Below, piece by piece: positions 1 to 11,022 of a stretch of DNA of 64,000 nt; within the stretch, counting starts at the first letter, position 1, and the number at the start of each line of letters is the position of its first letter. The stretch comes from Austropuccinia psidii (lineage: Eukaryota; Basidiomycota; Pucciniomycetes; Pucciniales; Sphaerophragmiaceae), in contig JALGQZ010000009.1 of assembly GCA_023105745.1 (NCBI GenBank), forward strand, positions 46,157,967 to 46,221,966. Direction: 5' to 3'. The position numbers and the translations under genes are program-made. The notes beneath the pieces are model-generated. The model did not search any database, had not been told where the DNA came from, and saw nothing but the letters and a program-made list of their open reading frames with translations.

Positions 1-548
1 CTCTCTAAATGTAACTGCCAGGCTTCTGAACAAATGATAATGTAATCAATATAAATGATTAACCATCCTTCTGACAATTCATGTGGGAAGATGGTATTGA
101 TCATTCTCTGATAATGAGAGGGTGCATTTTTAATACCAAAAGGCATTCTCAAATACTCATAAATACCACAATGAGCAATTATTCTCAATAGTTTCCTAGC
201 TTGAGGTGTTAAAACATTCAGATGGAAGCCTTTAAGAGCATCCATGGAAGTAATAAATTTTGCTTTGGATAATTGAGTCAAAGTCTCATGGATTATAGGG
301 ATTGGATACCTGTCTGGAATAGTATAGGTATTCAGTGCTCTAAAATCACCAACCATCCTTGACTTATCATTATGCCAAGTAATGATCACTGGAGTTGTGA
401 CTTCTACTTCCTCATTGTGTCCAGCCTTTCTAAGAACTCCCAGTTTTATTAGCTCATTAATATGACTTTCTAATGCTTCTCTAGCCCTAGGGCTGGCTGG
501 GCAAGCTGGTCTTCTTAATAGTGGAGGATAAGGTCTCTCCACATTAAG
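1..548 (-). pseudogene. G1 reverse transcriptase fragment
   Basis: The minus strand from about 542 to 1 reads [17 protein letters not shown], then [30 protein letters not shown] and [16 protein letters not shown]. These are reverse transcriptase palm and finger motifs, almost the same as those of G4. The polymerase box reads YIDY where G4 has YIDD, so the second catalytic aspartate is missing (codon TAC, about position 33). Upstream the coding sequence is interrupted by the solo LTR at 549-2467 and resumes at 2473. The fragment is a dead copy, and its 3' remainder lies beyond the window. Confidence 0.9.
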
Positions 549-2467
549 TGTGAGCCTTGAGGTATATTTTACATACCCAAATAGGCCACAATTATCTTAA
601 AAAGAAATTTTGAATTATGCAAAACTCATAAGTCATGCATATATCCAAAATTCATCATTTTCAATTTCAGAAAAGATGAATAACTTTTTATTGAGTAAGT
701 AAATCCATGGATTTAAGACCAGATTTGGATTCTACACAAAATTTCACCTAGGGTAGCTCCATAGAGTGAATAAGCTCAATTTAAGTATTTGAGGTGGTAA
801 AATGGAAAATACTTCAATACCACATCATTAATACCACATAAAAGATCCGTGAAAACTTTTGTTTTTCTTGATTTTTAGCCAAAATAATGGGAAAGTGAGA
901 AATCCCATGTTACATATACACTAAGAATAGTGTTATGCATGTTTTGAGCACTTAATATCATGGTATTCTTACATGGACTTTTGGTACACCCATAGTGGAT
1001 ATCTCACTTTAAGCTTAAATTACTATTTTGACGTAAAAAATAGGCAAGGGGGACAAAAGACATCAAAGAGAGCCAGGGTACCCAACTTCTGAGGCCTCAG
1101 AGGCGTGGATAGCTCCAGAGCATGGATCCATGGCTCATCTTAGCCTAATTGGTAAACTAAAACTCTTTGGGAACTTGGTTACCAAGTTACAACTACTGTA
1201 AAACACCAGAAAATAGCAAATAACCTGCTATTTTGACGTGCCAAGGAGGTAATGAGCTACTTACACTCCTGTAACCATGTCAATAACTAATGACTTTCCA
1301 TGGATAAACCCCAAAAGAGTAATCAAAACCCTTTTGGGACCCATATTCATTGATTTACCTCATAGCAACCAGCAAAACACTGCTATTTGCAATTCTACGT
1401 AGAAATGAGGTAAAAACTTCAAAAATTCATTAAAAAGACAATTCTTAATGAATCTTTCTGAAACTTTCAGGACTAAAGGAGAACTGTATTATCTATGGTA
1501 CAACCAAAAAGAATTACAGTTTTACTAGTAAAATTCAAAGTTTTACTTAAAGTCCATTTTTGGTTATTCTACGTGAAACACTGAATCTTCAAAAATTCAC
1601 AGTAATTACAACCTGTGATGAAATTGGCAATAACATTGATAACTTTGAGAAATCAATGATTATTTTAGAATAAAAGAAGATTTACAAGTGTTACTCCTTT
1701 TATTCTTAACCATATTGGGGTTGGTAGTCACGTAAAAGCATCAATTAAGTAATTATGATAATCTTACGTGACAACTGATGATGCAATCAATAATCCAAAA
1801 GGGTTTATTGTTTTCTCACTCACTGGTTTTTCAGTTTGCTCCATGGCACGCCTCTGTGAGCTGTTGTTGACTTAAAAGAGGCCTTCTCTTGCTGTTTTTT
1901 CCAAATCATCATCTTATCAATTTATTAAATCATTATTACCAACAAGTAAGTATTAGTTCAACTATTCTTAAGTGTTTTAATCTTTCAGAATCAATCAGAA
2001 AGACGTGAAATCATAGAATCCAACTATATATTGTTGTAATACTGTTATAAATCCTTTTGATCCCTTAAATCCACAATTCCACGTCAAATTTCTCTACTTT
2101 TATTATCAATAAGTTCTTTGGAGTATTAGTGAGTCTTTTATCTTTAATTCTTAAAGTTTTTCTCTAGTAATAGTTTTCTTCAAGAATTATCTTTATAATT
2201 ATTCTTGTAAAAGATAGTTATATATTAAAATAATTTTATTATTTTAATAAAAGAAGTTTTTATTATTAAATTCTTCTTGTAATTGATTCTTGTAGACAAT
2301 TACTGCTCACTGTTATAATCACTAGTAGTGTATAACACGTGAAAGAAATAATTTTATAATTATTTAATTGTGGTTATAATAATTTTTATTATTATATTTC
2401 ATAAGAACAGACATAGTACTGTTGATTAATAGTAATATTATCATCAGTTTCATAGTCACATCTTACA
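549..2467 (+). mobile_element. Solo LTR inserted in G1 pol, TSD TTAAG
   Basis: The segment starts TGTGAGCCTT and ends CATCTTACA, and is flanked by perfect 5-bp duplications TTAAG (544-548 and 2468-2472). Removing it restores the protein junction between the protease/RT linker and RT. It is 1919 bp. The end near 2340-2467 aligns with the G1 5' LTR start at 5946 and with the inverted copy at 41577-43468, so it belongs to the G1-type LTR family. No internal region remains, so it is a solo LTR left by recombination. It has no credible ORF. Confidence 0.93.
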
Positions 2468-3069
2468 TTAAGCATGATATCCACTTCATGGCCTTTTATA
2501 GCCCCAAGTGGTTCATTATCAGAAGCAAAGGCTTCTCTATATTGAAATAAAATTTCAATAAGTTGTTCCTTCATTTCTGGTGTTAATCCAGGAATAATTT
2601 GTGCTTCACTTAACTGATCTGACACAAATTTTTCTTTACTAAAATTTTTCACTTGTTTAATGACAGTAATTTATTTTCTTTTTAGAGAAAAAGCAAATTT
2701 TTGCCTTTTATTTTCCCCTATAGTGAAATACCTGTCCTTGTGATTATTAATATCAATACCATAGATATTGAGATAATGATTTCCAAGTATAAAGTGTTGT
2801 GAAGTGCAATTATTCATAACAACAAATTTATCTTTCAATCTTATACTCCCTGCAGGATGAGGAAATATTATTGCTTCTTCAAATATACCCAAAGGGTGCA
2901 TGTTCTGGCTAGCACTGCTGAATCTTATACCTTTAATTGGCATCAACTTGTCTTGCCAATTGGTATAAATTTTGTCAAGATATTCTTTTCCAACACAAGT
3001 GCAAAAAGCACCTGAGTCAAGATGTATCTTGGCTTCTGTGTTATTTATCACAATATTAGTGATACAAGA
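2468..3069 (-). pseudogene. G1 aspartic protease and linker to RT
   Basis: The minus strand encodes AKIHLDSGAFCTCVGKEYL, carrying the retropepsin DSG catalytic triad, then [40 protein letters not shown]. This aligns along its length with residues 750-940 of the G4 polyprotein. Two in-frame stops break it: one just after GYTAG at about 3070 and one after SLKRK at about 2670, where G4 has a glutamine codon. All pieces lie in the same frame as the Gag at 3070-4095, so this was one polyprotein. It ends at the solo LTR. Confidence 0.87.
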
Positions 3070-4095
3070 TCACCCAGCTGTATAACCTTTACCTCTGGCA
3101 GGTTTGAATTTTTGCATTTTGGAATCTTGCACATGTATGAGATCCATACATTCATCACTGTACTGTGGTAAGTGAGTATGTACCTCAGTGACTTCAAAAG
3201 AAACATTGATATTTTCTATACTAAGTTCTTCTGATACTTCTTCTTCTTCTGAAGGCTCAGAATCACTTTCATGTAAAGATACATCAGTTTCTTTTGTGTC
3301 TTCCACTTTTTCAACATTTATATCATTGACTCTTGTTCTTTTTGGACAAGTGTTTGCCAAATCAGATGTACTTCCACATTTATGACATTTCAAAGGAGGT
3401 CTGTCATGTGGTTTATCTGGTTTTGAAATTGGTTTCCCACTAGTCTTGTTGTCTATTAGGGTTTTGTACCAATTTCTTCCAATTTTTGTTCTAGTAGTGA
3501 TGTCCTCCATAGCATTGATATAATCTTCTGTAGAGCAAGGCCCAATACATCTGCTTCTTATAGCATGCTCAAGGTCACCACCACATTTTCTTAATATCCT
3601 TTTATGTACCATTGTTTCAGACATATCAGGATGAAGGGCAGTTAACCTGTTCTTCTCTTTAAGAAACCAAGTCAAGGGCCTGTCCCTTTCAATATTAAAA
3701 ATGGCTTCTTCAAAAGAATTCTCCATTCTAAATCTCCAGGAATCATTTGCCCATTTGGAAATAATTTGTTCTTTCCACCAAGGCCAAGAATATTCACCAT
3801 GGTCTTGTCTCATTTTAAAATACCATTTCTTTGCTGATTTGGTAAATAATGAGTGTAATATGGCACTTATGTATTCATCTGGTATGTTAAAGTCTTCTTT
3901 GAACATATCAATTGTTTTCATAAATTCCATATGATTATATTCTCCTTCACCACTGAAGGTTGGCCATTCCTCTAATCTTGGAATGTCCTTGAAATTGCAA
4001 GCAGTTTCCTCATCATGACTTGAAACTGTATGATGTAAATAATTATTCAAGTTAAGAACAATTCTGTCAAGAATTGGTGTGGATTGCCTTGGCAA
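3070..4095 (-). pseudogene. G1 Gag (capsid and nucleocapsid)
   Basis: A 341-codon open stretch aligns with residues 430-740 of the G4 polyprotein. It holds the capsid core motif WPTFSGEGEYNHMEF and a nucleocapsid knuckle CHKCGSTSDLANTC (C-X2-C-X4-H-X4-C), followed by an acidic linker and the conserved RGKGYTAG end. The reading frame is shared with the upstream coiled-coil region (4210-5277) and the downstream protease, separated only by stop codons. It is a remnant of a Gag-Pol polyprotein that assembled virus-like particles. Confidence 0.88.
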
Positions 4096-4209
4096 TTCAT
4101 TTTTTAGTGATATATTATTAATACTTGATTGAATTTCTTATTTCAATTCAAGTCTTGCTTTATCACTTTTTCCCAATTGTTCTTAAAAAAGAGCTGCATT
4201 GTGACTAGT

Positions 4210-5277
4210 TTAATTTTCCAAGTTTTGAACTTGTATTTTCAATTCCCTTAACTGTCCAGTTATAAAAGAAATTGAGTTCTCATCTGGTTGATTGAGTAAG
4301 GTAACTTTAGACTCAAGTCTTTCACAAATTTGTGTCAAAGACACAATATTGTCTTTATTAACAATTTCAAGGCCAATAATGGTCTTTTGCTGCTCTTTAA
4401 CATTTAATATCTCATTACCCAGCTTCTGTTGGACATAATCAAATTCTTTAAATTTTGTCATAATTTCTTTATTACAAGATTCAAAGTGAGTTACAAGTTT
4501 TACAAGATCTATTTCTTTGGGAAAGATTGGTTCAATCTTTCCTCCTACTTGTTTTTGAATTCCATCAAGGTTCTTGCCATATTGAACACATTGTCCATGG
4601 CTGTCTTTTCCTTCTTTGGGATTCTGTAATTCTGAGGGTAAGACTTGGTCCACTTGGGCTTTGCCTTTTTCTTGCCCTTCTGGTTGGTCTTTGGGGCTTG
4701 CTTGGGCTTGTTTGGCACTTGTTGAGGCGGATTCTTGCTGGTGGATTCTTGGGGAGCTTCCACTGGCCTGTTTTCCTTGCCTTGGGCCAACTTCTTCTTC
4801 TGATCCTCTGATAACATTCTTTGGTTTTTCAACCAAGCTTTTATCTGTTGGACTTGTCCTTTGACAGACATGGGTGTCCAACCCATCAGAAGATCTTCTG
4901 TCTTTTCTGGTCCCATGAACTTCTTCACTTGAAGATAAGAGCTCATTGTGCCTATCCAAAGACTTGGGAGAAGTTCCCACTCTTGTTGTTTTGATGCCAA
5001 GAACCAGTTTTTCCATTGAGATTGATAAATTTCCACAGCTGCCTGTTGGAAATGATTCAGGTCTAACAGCAATAGCAGTTATGTCAGCTTCTGGACTCTC
5101 AATAAGAGGTTCAAAGGTTCTGGCTAACCTTTGGGAACTGGTGGAAGTTCTGGCATCCTCCATTTGTGCCTCTCCTCTGGGAAGACATTCTTGCCTTTTT
5201 GGTTTGTGGCTGGAATTTCCTGGTCCAGATCCATTTGATTGGATGAAGTAGTTACTTCCACTTCTAGTAGGAGTCAT
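4210..5277 (-). pseudogene. G1 N-terminal Gag region
   Basis: A 355-codon frame starts MTPTRSGSNY, matching [10 protein letters not shown] of G4 (ATG at 60868). Its last third (EIDLVKLVTHFESCNKEIMT and on to the stop) is a predicted coiled coil like G4 residues 160-370. The middle, about 4545-5070, is low-complexity polar sequence in this frame. A more protein-like reading of the same DNA exists in another frame (next entry). One stop at the 3' end separates it from Gag at 4095. Confidence 0.65.
4545..5072 (-). CDS. Overlapping basic ORF upstream of G1 gag (ORF A)
   Basis: This 175-codon frame has no ATG at its start and overlaps the N-terminal Gag frame. It encodes a folded-looking front part (AAVEIYQSQWKNWF, LPSLWIGTMSSYLQVKKFMG) and a Lys/Pro-rich tail ending YRIPKKEKTAMDNVFNMAR. 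G4 has the counterpart in the equivalent frame ([11 protein letters not shown] and [19 protein letters not shown]). In the tail alignment I counted 20 of 32 identities, more than for the competing frame. Its function is unknown. It may be reached by frameshifting or splicing. Confidence 0.5.
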   Translation of the reverse strand: MLLDLNHFQQAAVEIYQSQWKNWFLASKQQEWELLPSLWIGTMSSYLQVKKFMGPEKTEDLLMGWTPMSVKGQVQQIKAWLKNQRMLSEDQKKKLAQGKENRPVEAPQESTSKNPPQQVPNKPKQAPKTNQKGKKKAKPKWTKSYPQNYRIPKKEKTAMDNVFNMARTLMEFKNK

Positions 5278-5924
5278 TTCACGTCAATTTTAATAAAAAA
5301 TAGAGTAAAATTGAATTGAATTCACCTGCAGGACCTTTAAAGGGCTCTTTGGCTATCAAACCCCTTGGTGGTGGGCTGTTTTGAATTTCAATACTGGACT
5401 CTGAGGATTCAGAGTCTGAAGAATTTTCTCTGATGGAAGACACTAGAGAAAATCAAAAATATAAGTTATTTTATCAAATAATAAAAATAACTTATAAACT
5501 CAACTTATTAAATAAAGTTGTTTTAATATATTTTTATGGCAAATTACGTCAAAAATAAAGAAAAAAATGTTTTTAGTAAAGATTTTTTATTTTCTTTAAA
5601 GAAATAATAATTATTCAATTAACAAGTTAATTAATCAAAACTGTATTATTATTCACTTTATACTAGAATAACTCAAAGAATAAATTTTAAGTCTGTGATG
5701 TGAAAAAGCCACTAGTTAGACAAAAGAAATTTATTCCAAGTCACTCAATAGTATATTGTTTCAAACAATATTCTTAAGAAAAAGTACCTTTATTAACATT
5801 ATAAAGATTATTTATAAGGGATAAGTCCCAAAAAAGCCAATATTAAGACAAATATGGCAATTTTACGTCAAAAAATAGTAAAATAAGGTCTAGAATATGA
5901 TTTATGTCCCAAAAATTGGTTTAA

Positions 5925-5945
5925 AATCACGGCCAGGCCTCCAAA
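5925..5945 (-). promoter_or_regulatory. G1 putative primer-binding site
   Basis: Directly inside the 5' LTR (which ends CCTTACA on the minus strand) the sequence reads TT then TGGAGGCCTGGCCGTGAT. A TGG start 0-3 nt after the LTR is typical of a site complementary to a tRNA CCA end. G4 has the near-identical TGGGGGCCCAGCCGTGAT. The tRNA cannot be named from this alone. Confidence 0.55.
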
Positions 5946-6661
5946 TGTAAGGTTTTTCTATGAAAACCTTGATAATAGTAGCAAAATCAAGAGTACTATG
6001 ACTGTCCTCAGTAGAAATATATAATATAACAAAATATGATAACCACAAATTTAAATATAATTATTAAAAATAATTATATAAAAAAATAAATTTAATTATT
6101 ATTATAAAAATATAATAATAAAAAAAAGAATGATAATTATAATAAGTTATAATTATTCTATTATTGTTATAGTCACTGACAGTTATAACAATCAGAAGTG
6201 TAAAGCTCTTAATGAGACAATTACACGTGGAAATATGAATATTAACCACTTATGAATAATATAAATATTATTTAGTAAAGAATTAAGACACACACTGTGC
6301 AGAAATAATTCTTATAGAATAAAAATTCTATATAATAAAAACTAATACTAGATAAAAAAGATATAGAACTTTAAAGAAAACTTACTTATAATATTTATTT
6401 AATACAACAAGTCAAACAACAACAGTTATTATATTAAATAATAATTATAAGTTAAAAACACGCCAAAAATCAATAATTTAAAAGATAAAACAACTTTTTA
6501 TAATAAAAATTATGATTAAAGAGTTTTTAAGAGGAATTTGTGGATTTTAAAAGATATTTAAGATGATAATTTTATAATATAAAATATATTATTTGATGAT
6601 TACAACAATAATTTGAATTCTATGATTTCAATTCTTTAATTTAAAATTAATAATAAATAAA

Positions 6662-6800
6662 GGGTATTGGTAAAAACACGTAAGCAAATTGGTAAAAACA
6701 CGTAAGAGCTTACGTGTTTTTACTAAAAACTTACGTGTTTTGGCCATAATTTGGTAAAAACACGTAAGTTTTCAGTAGAAACACGTAAGGGGTGCCCTGG
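6662..6800 (+). repeat. MULE-1 left terminal inverted repeat with motif array
   Basis: The 8-mer CACGTAAG or its complement CTTACGTG occurs six times (6677, 6699, 6709, 6730, 6761, 6782), usually as GGTAAAAACACGTAAG. Two copies face each other around 6691-6724 to form a palindrome. Such subterminal arrays are plausible transposase-binding sites (inference). Confidence 0.85.
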
Positions 6801-7297
6801 GCCCATTTTTAATTAAAAATGAAACACACCAATGCCTGTATTGGGCCAAAACATGCCCAAAAGAGGTTTTTTCCCCACAAAACCTCTCTAACTCCAAATT
6901 GTTTCAAATTTTTTTGCCCAGCCCCCCCCCCCAAAAAAAAAAGCCCAAACACCCCAACAATCCACATTATCCCCACCCCAAACCATTGTTTGTTTTTTGG
7001 AAAAACAGCATTACCAAAGCCATTTTGCAAAGCTTTTCACATTTTTTTTTCTTTTTTTCACCCAAAGACTGCATTTTCCACCACAACAACCTGCTTTCAA
7101 GCCTCCAAATTTCCAATTTTTTACCTTCCCTCATCCATTAATCCCATATTTAAACCACTTTCTTTCACTCTTAACCCCTTCTGTTCATTTTTCACACCTT
7201 TTTTCACCTCTTTTTCACATTTCGAAAGGTTCTTACCCCATTCCAAATCCCCAAATCCCCCCTTTTTTTCACTTTTACACATATTTTTCATTCAAAA
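6801..7297 (+). promoter_or_regulatory. MULE-1 5' leader, C- and T-rich
   Basis: A pyrimidine-rich stretch (runs of C at about 6922 and of T at about 7043 and 7265) lies between the TIR and the transposase ATG. It is conserved in MULE-2 (45521-46017). Several frames are open across it only because it is low in complexity. It probably holds the promoter and 5' UTR. I see no certain TATA box. Confidence 0.5.
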
Positions 7298-10200
7298 ATG
7301 CTCCAACCCCCCACTGAAGGTGAATTTCAGACCCTTGAGCTTCTTTGGCAACATGTGCATAATGTTGCCAGGGCTCAGGGGTATGCTGTGTCCACCTTGA
7401 GGTCCAATATGACCCACAACCAAATTGAAATATGTTGTGATAGGTCTGGCACCCCAAATCCCAACAAAAGCCCCTCCAAAACAGTCACCTCAAGAAAGCT
7501 TGACTGTCCTTTTAGACTTTATGCCAGGAAATATGCCAAGAGCACCACTTGGACTCTTAAAGTCAAAAATCCTGAACATAGCCATGATGCCACTGAAAAT
7601 ATCATGGCACATCCTGCTTTCAGGAAATTCAATGAGCAAGAAACATCCCAAATTGCTCAAATGTCTGAATCACTCCTCATGCCAAGGCAAATTCAGGCCC
7701 AATTATGCAGCCAGAGGGAGTCTGACAGGCCTGTAATCCTTCAAGACATTTATAACCAAGTCAAGAAAATAAAGAAAGACAAACTGCAAGGCAGAAGGCC
7801 CATTGATGCTCTTATTGACACTCTCAAAGAAGAAAATTTTGTTTGGTCCTCTGCAAGGGATTCTGAGGGACACATTACCTCCTTGTTTTTCACTCACCCC
7901 CTGGCCATAAAACTTCTTCATGGCTTTCCTCATGTCATTCTTATGGATTGTACTTATAAAACCAATAAGTACAAAATGCCTCTTTTTCATATTGTTGGAT
8001 TCAGCTCAACAAATAAGACCTTTTCTGGGGCTTTTTGTTTGATGAAGAATGAAAATGAAACTTCATATACTTGGGCATTAAATCAATACATTGAAAAGGT
8101 CCTCAACAACACCAATCTTGTTCCCCCCCCAGTTATTGTTATTGACAGGGATCTGGCCTTGAAAAACTCTCTTAAGAAGCTCTTCCCAGACTCCAAAGTC
8201 ATGCTATGCATTTGGCACATCAACAAGGATGTACCTGCTCATTGCATGAAGAAAATTGGTCATGGAACTGATTTTGAAAATTTTATGGGCCTTTGGAATC
8301 AAGTAATATACTTCTTCATTTTATGTCATTTTATTTCACTTTTTTTCTTATTATTGTCTTTATTAATGACTTTTGGATTCTTTTCTCAGCTTATGTATTC
8401 ACCCACTGAAAAGTCTTTCAAAGACAACTGGAAGAAGCTTCAAAAGCAAGTTAAAAATGCTGAGGTCTTGCAGTATTTGGAAAATACTTGGCTTCCTCTA
8501 AAGGAGTATTATGTGCCAGCCTGGACAAACCACCATTGCCACCTGGGTGTGGGCTCCACCTCCAGAGTTGAAGGTGCCCATGCCATGGTTAAACTTTGGC
8601 TACAAAAGTCCACTGGTACTCTCCTGGAGGTAGTCAGGGCACTCCACATGGCATTCAGAAAACAATTTATTGAAATTATCAACAGAATCTCCAAAGAAAT
8701 GATTGTCCATGTCAAGAATTTTCCTCCACACATCTGTGCCCTCAATGGCAAGGTGTCTCATTATGCTCTTCAGATTGCCTTTGAAAATTTCAAAACAAAA
8801 TTTCCTCCAAATGAAAAATGCACCAACAAATACAACAATTATAAAGGCATTCCTTGCAAGCATAAGACCCAAAAGGCATTTGCCAAGCGCCAAAGGCTTG
8901 AATTATCAGACTTCCATCCTCAGTGGCATTTGAATTTGCCTGTGAGGGTTTTTTAATTTCTTCTTATTATTTTTTTCTTATTAACTGATTTTACTTGTCA
9001 TATTCTTCTCAGACTGGTTTTCAAGGTGATGATCAAAGTGTTGAAAAAGAAAGAAAGAATGAAGCCAAGAAAATATTTGAAGACATTGGGGAAGACCTGT
9101 TTCAAAGACCAATGGCAGAAATCACCCCAATACTCCAACATTTTCAAGATGTTTTGACTGGAAAAGTCCCATTTGATCAAATTCCCAAGAGTCAAGAGGA
9201 TGATCAATATTATGAAGACCCTCTAGAATGCAAGAATATCCGTGGAAGACCCCAAGGAGCCAAGAATAAAAACAAAAGAGAACGTTCAAGATTTGAAATC
9301 ATTGAGAGTCAAACCAAGAGAAGAGGAAGACCCCCATCAAAAGTGACCAGCACAACAACATCCAGATCCCAGTCAAATGTCCCCTCTCCAATTATGGAAG
9401 TGGACTCATCTGAAGATTCTGAAGATTCTGAGGACTCATTATCTAAATCCATCAGTTCATCAGATTCACTACCCTCAGCAACTGAATTAAATAAATCAGA
9501 AGTAACCCTTAGAAGGTCCAGAAGATTGGCAATTGGAAGCAAAACATCACAAAGAAAATCACACAAGCCTGCCACCAGTTTGAATATCTATGATGCAATT
9601 GACCTGACCTGTGAGCATTGTCAAAGCAACTATCACACAAGTGATGAATGCTCCAAGCTGTTTGTGAGTTTCTGATTCTTTTTAATGTAAATTTATGTTG
9701 TTTATTTTGATATTTATTCAATTTTTGAACCTATGTTATCAGATAACTGGCTCAGAAGACTTGCCCAAGTTTATATTGAAATACACCTTCAAGGCCATCA
9801 ATGTCCAGGGTGATGGAAACTGTGGCTACAGAACAGTATCCCACTTCATTTACAAGACTCAAGATCAATGGGCTGATGTCAGAGGTGACTTGGCTGAAGA
9901 AATTCACCAAAATCAAGACCTTTATGAAGCCATGAACACCTTAATTCCCTCAGTATCCTCTTATTTGGAAAGAATTGAATGGTATGAAGATGTTGGCCAG
10001 GCTCCAAAAAGCAAGTGGATGTCCATGCCTGACATGGGGGATCCAATTGCAAATAAGTATAAAAGACCAGTTTTCTTTTATTCCACAGCCCAATCTTTTT
10101 CCTTTTTCCCTTATTTCTGTCCTCCCAATGATAATCCCCCCATTTTCATCTGCTTCTTGAATAGTTGTGCTCATTTTGTTCCATTGGACATCATCATTTC

Positions 10201-10366
10201 TAAAGTTTATCCAGTCCCCCCCATTACTGTGAACTTGGAGATTCATGCCCAAAAACAAACCCTGGGGTGGGCTGATAAATTTAAGAAACACAGAATGTTG
10301 TATTTGTCCAATCTTCCTCCCCCCTCTCAGAAAAAACCCACTATTTTGGAGGTTGATTCTGATTGA
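7298..10366 (+). CDS. MULE transposase fused to OTU-type cysteine protease
   Basis: Predicted exons are 7298-8302, 8390-8941, 9013-9663 and 9743-10366. All three introns (87, 71 and 79 nt) begin GT and end AG in phase 0, giving 943 residues. Domains in order: a FAR1/WRKY-GCM1-like zinc finger (about 15-100: CC, C70, HSH); a MULE DDE core with D217 (LMDCTYKTN), D283 (VIDRDLAL), C304IWH307 and E396 (SRVEGAH); a SWIM-like KGIPCKH; AT-hooks near 596-599 (RGRP) and 622-627 (RRGRPP); a Ser/Asp-rich linker; a CCHC knuckle CEHCQSNYHTSDEC; and an OTU domain with D760, C763 (GDGNC) and H880. Known of the families: the MULE core cuts and pastes DNA, and OTU domains cleave ubiquitin chains. The role of OTU in transposition is inference. 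The ATG is the first after the leader and is kept in MULE-2 (46018). Confidence 0.88.
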
Positions 10367-10530
10367 ATGATTTTTGTATATACAATTTATGCCAATTATC
10401 CCCCTCCTCAGTCATTTTTATTGCTTAAATCCCACCTCAGTCTCCTTTTTTATCAAACATGTGGAAGTTTTGTACTTGAAAATAGTCATATTACACACAA
10501 GAAAAAAAACAGTTAAAAAAAAACACCCAT

Positions 10531-10920
10531 TGCGCCTTCACTTGTGGTCCCACCCAAAAAATTTTCCCAATTCATGAGCTTCTGGTTCTTTATTGTCCAG
10601 ATTGAACCCTTTAATTTAAAAAAAAAATGAAGGAAATTCATAAGTGGGAAGTTATTAAATTCACTTTTTAAAAATAGGCATATTACAATGACGGGAAAAA
10701 ACATTTGAAAAAAAAACTCTTTTTGCGCCTTCACTTGTCCCACCCAAAAAATTTCCCAAAATTATGGCATTCTGGTTCTTTATTCTTCACATTGAACCCT
10801 TTATTTTAAAAAAAAATGAAGGAAATTCATAAGTGGGAAGATTTTAAATTAATTTTTGAAAAAAATATGCCATTTTGGCATATTGGCCAAATTTGTCAAA
10901 TTTGGCAAAAAAAGAAATTT
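10531..10920 (+). repeat. 193-bp tandem duplication in MULE 3' region
   Basis: Two copies start TGCGCCTTCACTTG at 10531 and 10724, each followed by a GTTCTTTATT...TTGAACCCTTTA block and ATGAAGGAAATTCATAAGTGGGAAG. The same duplication exists in MULE-2 (about 49261 and 49452), so it predates both copies. The rest of 10367-11022 is AT-rich and probably 3' UTR. Confidence 0.8.
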
Positions 10921-11022
10921 TGAAAAAATTTGTGCTTATTGACATGCCAAGTCGGGAAAAATATGGCAAAAAAAAATTAAAAAAAACCTCAAAACTGAGC
11001 CTGAGGAATTTTTTTTGAAAAT

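Noticed and set aside
549..2467. Enrichment of ACGT cores in the G1-type solo LTR as bZIP sites
   Set aside because: Nine occurrences in 1.9 kb against about five expected by composition is not convincing without alignment.
6064..6249. 61-codon minus-strand ORF in the G1 LTR
   Set aside because: Translation of an AT-rich LTR segment (Tyr/Ile/Asn-rich), not conserved in the solo LTR.
6819..7400. Long plus-strand ORF in the MULE-1 leader (and its counterpart at 45557-46003)
   Set aside because: Phe/Pro/His-rich translation of a low-complexity pyrimidine tract, open in several frames at once. It overlaps the true transposase start.
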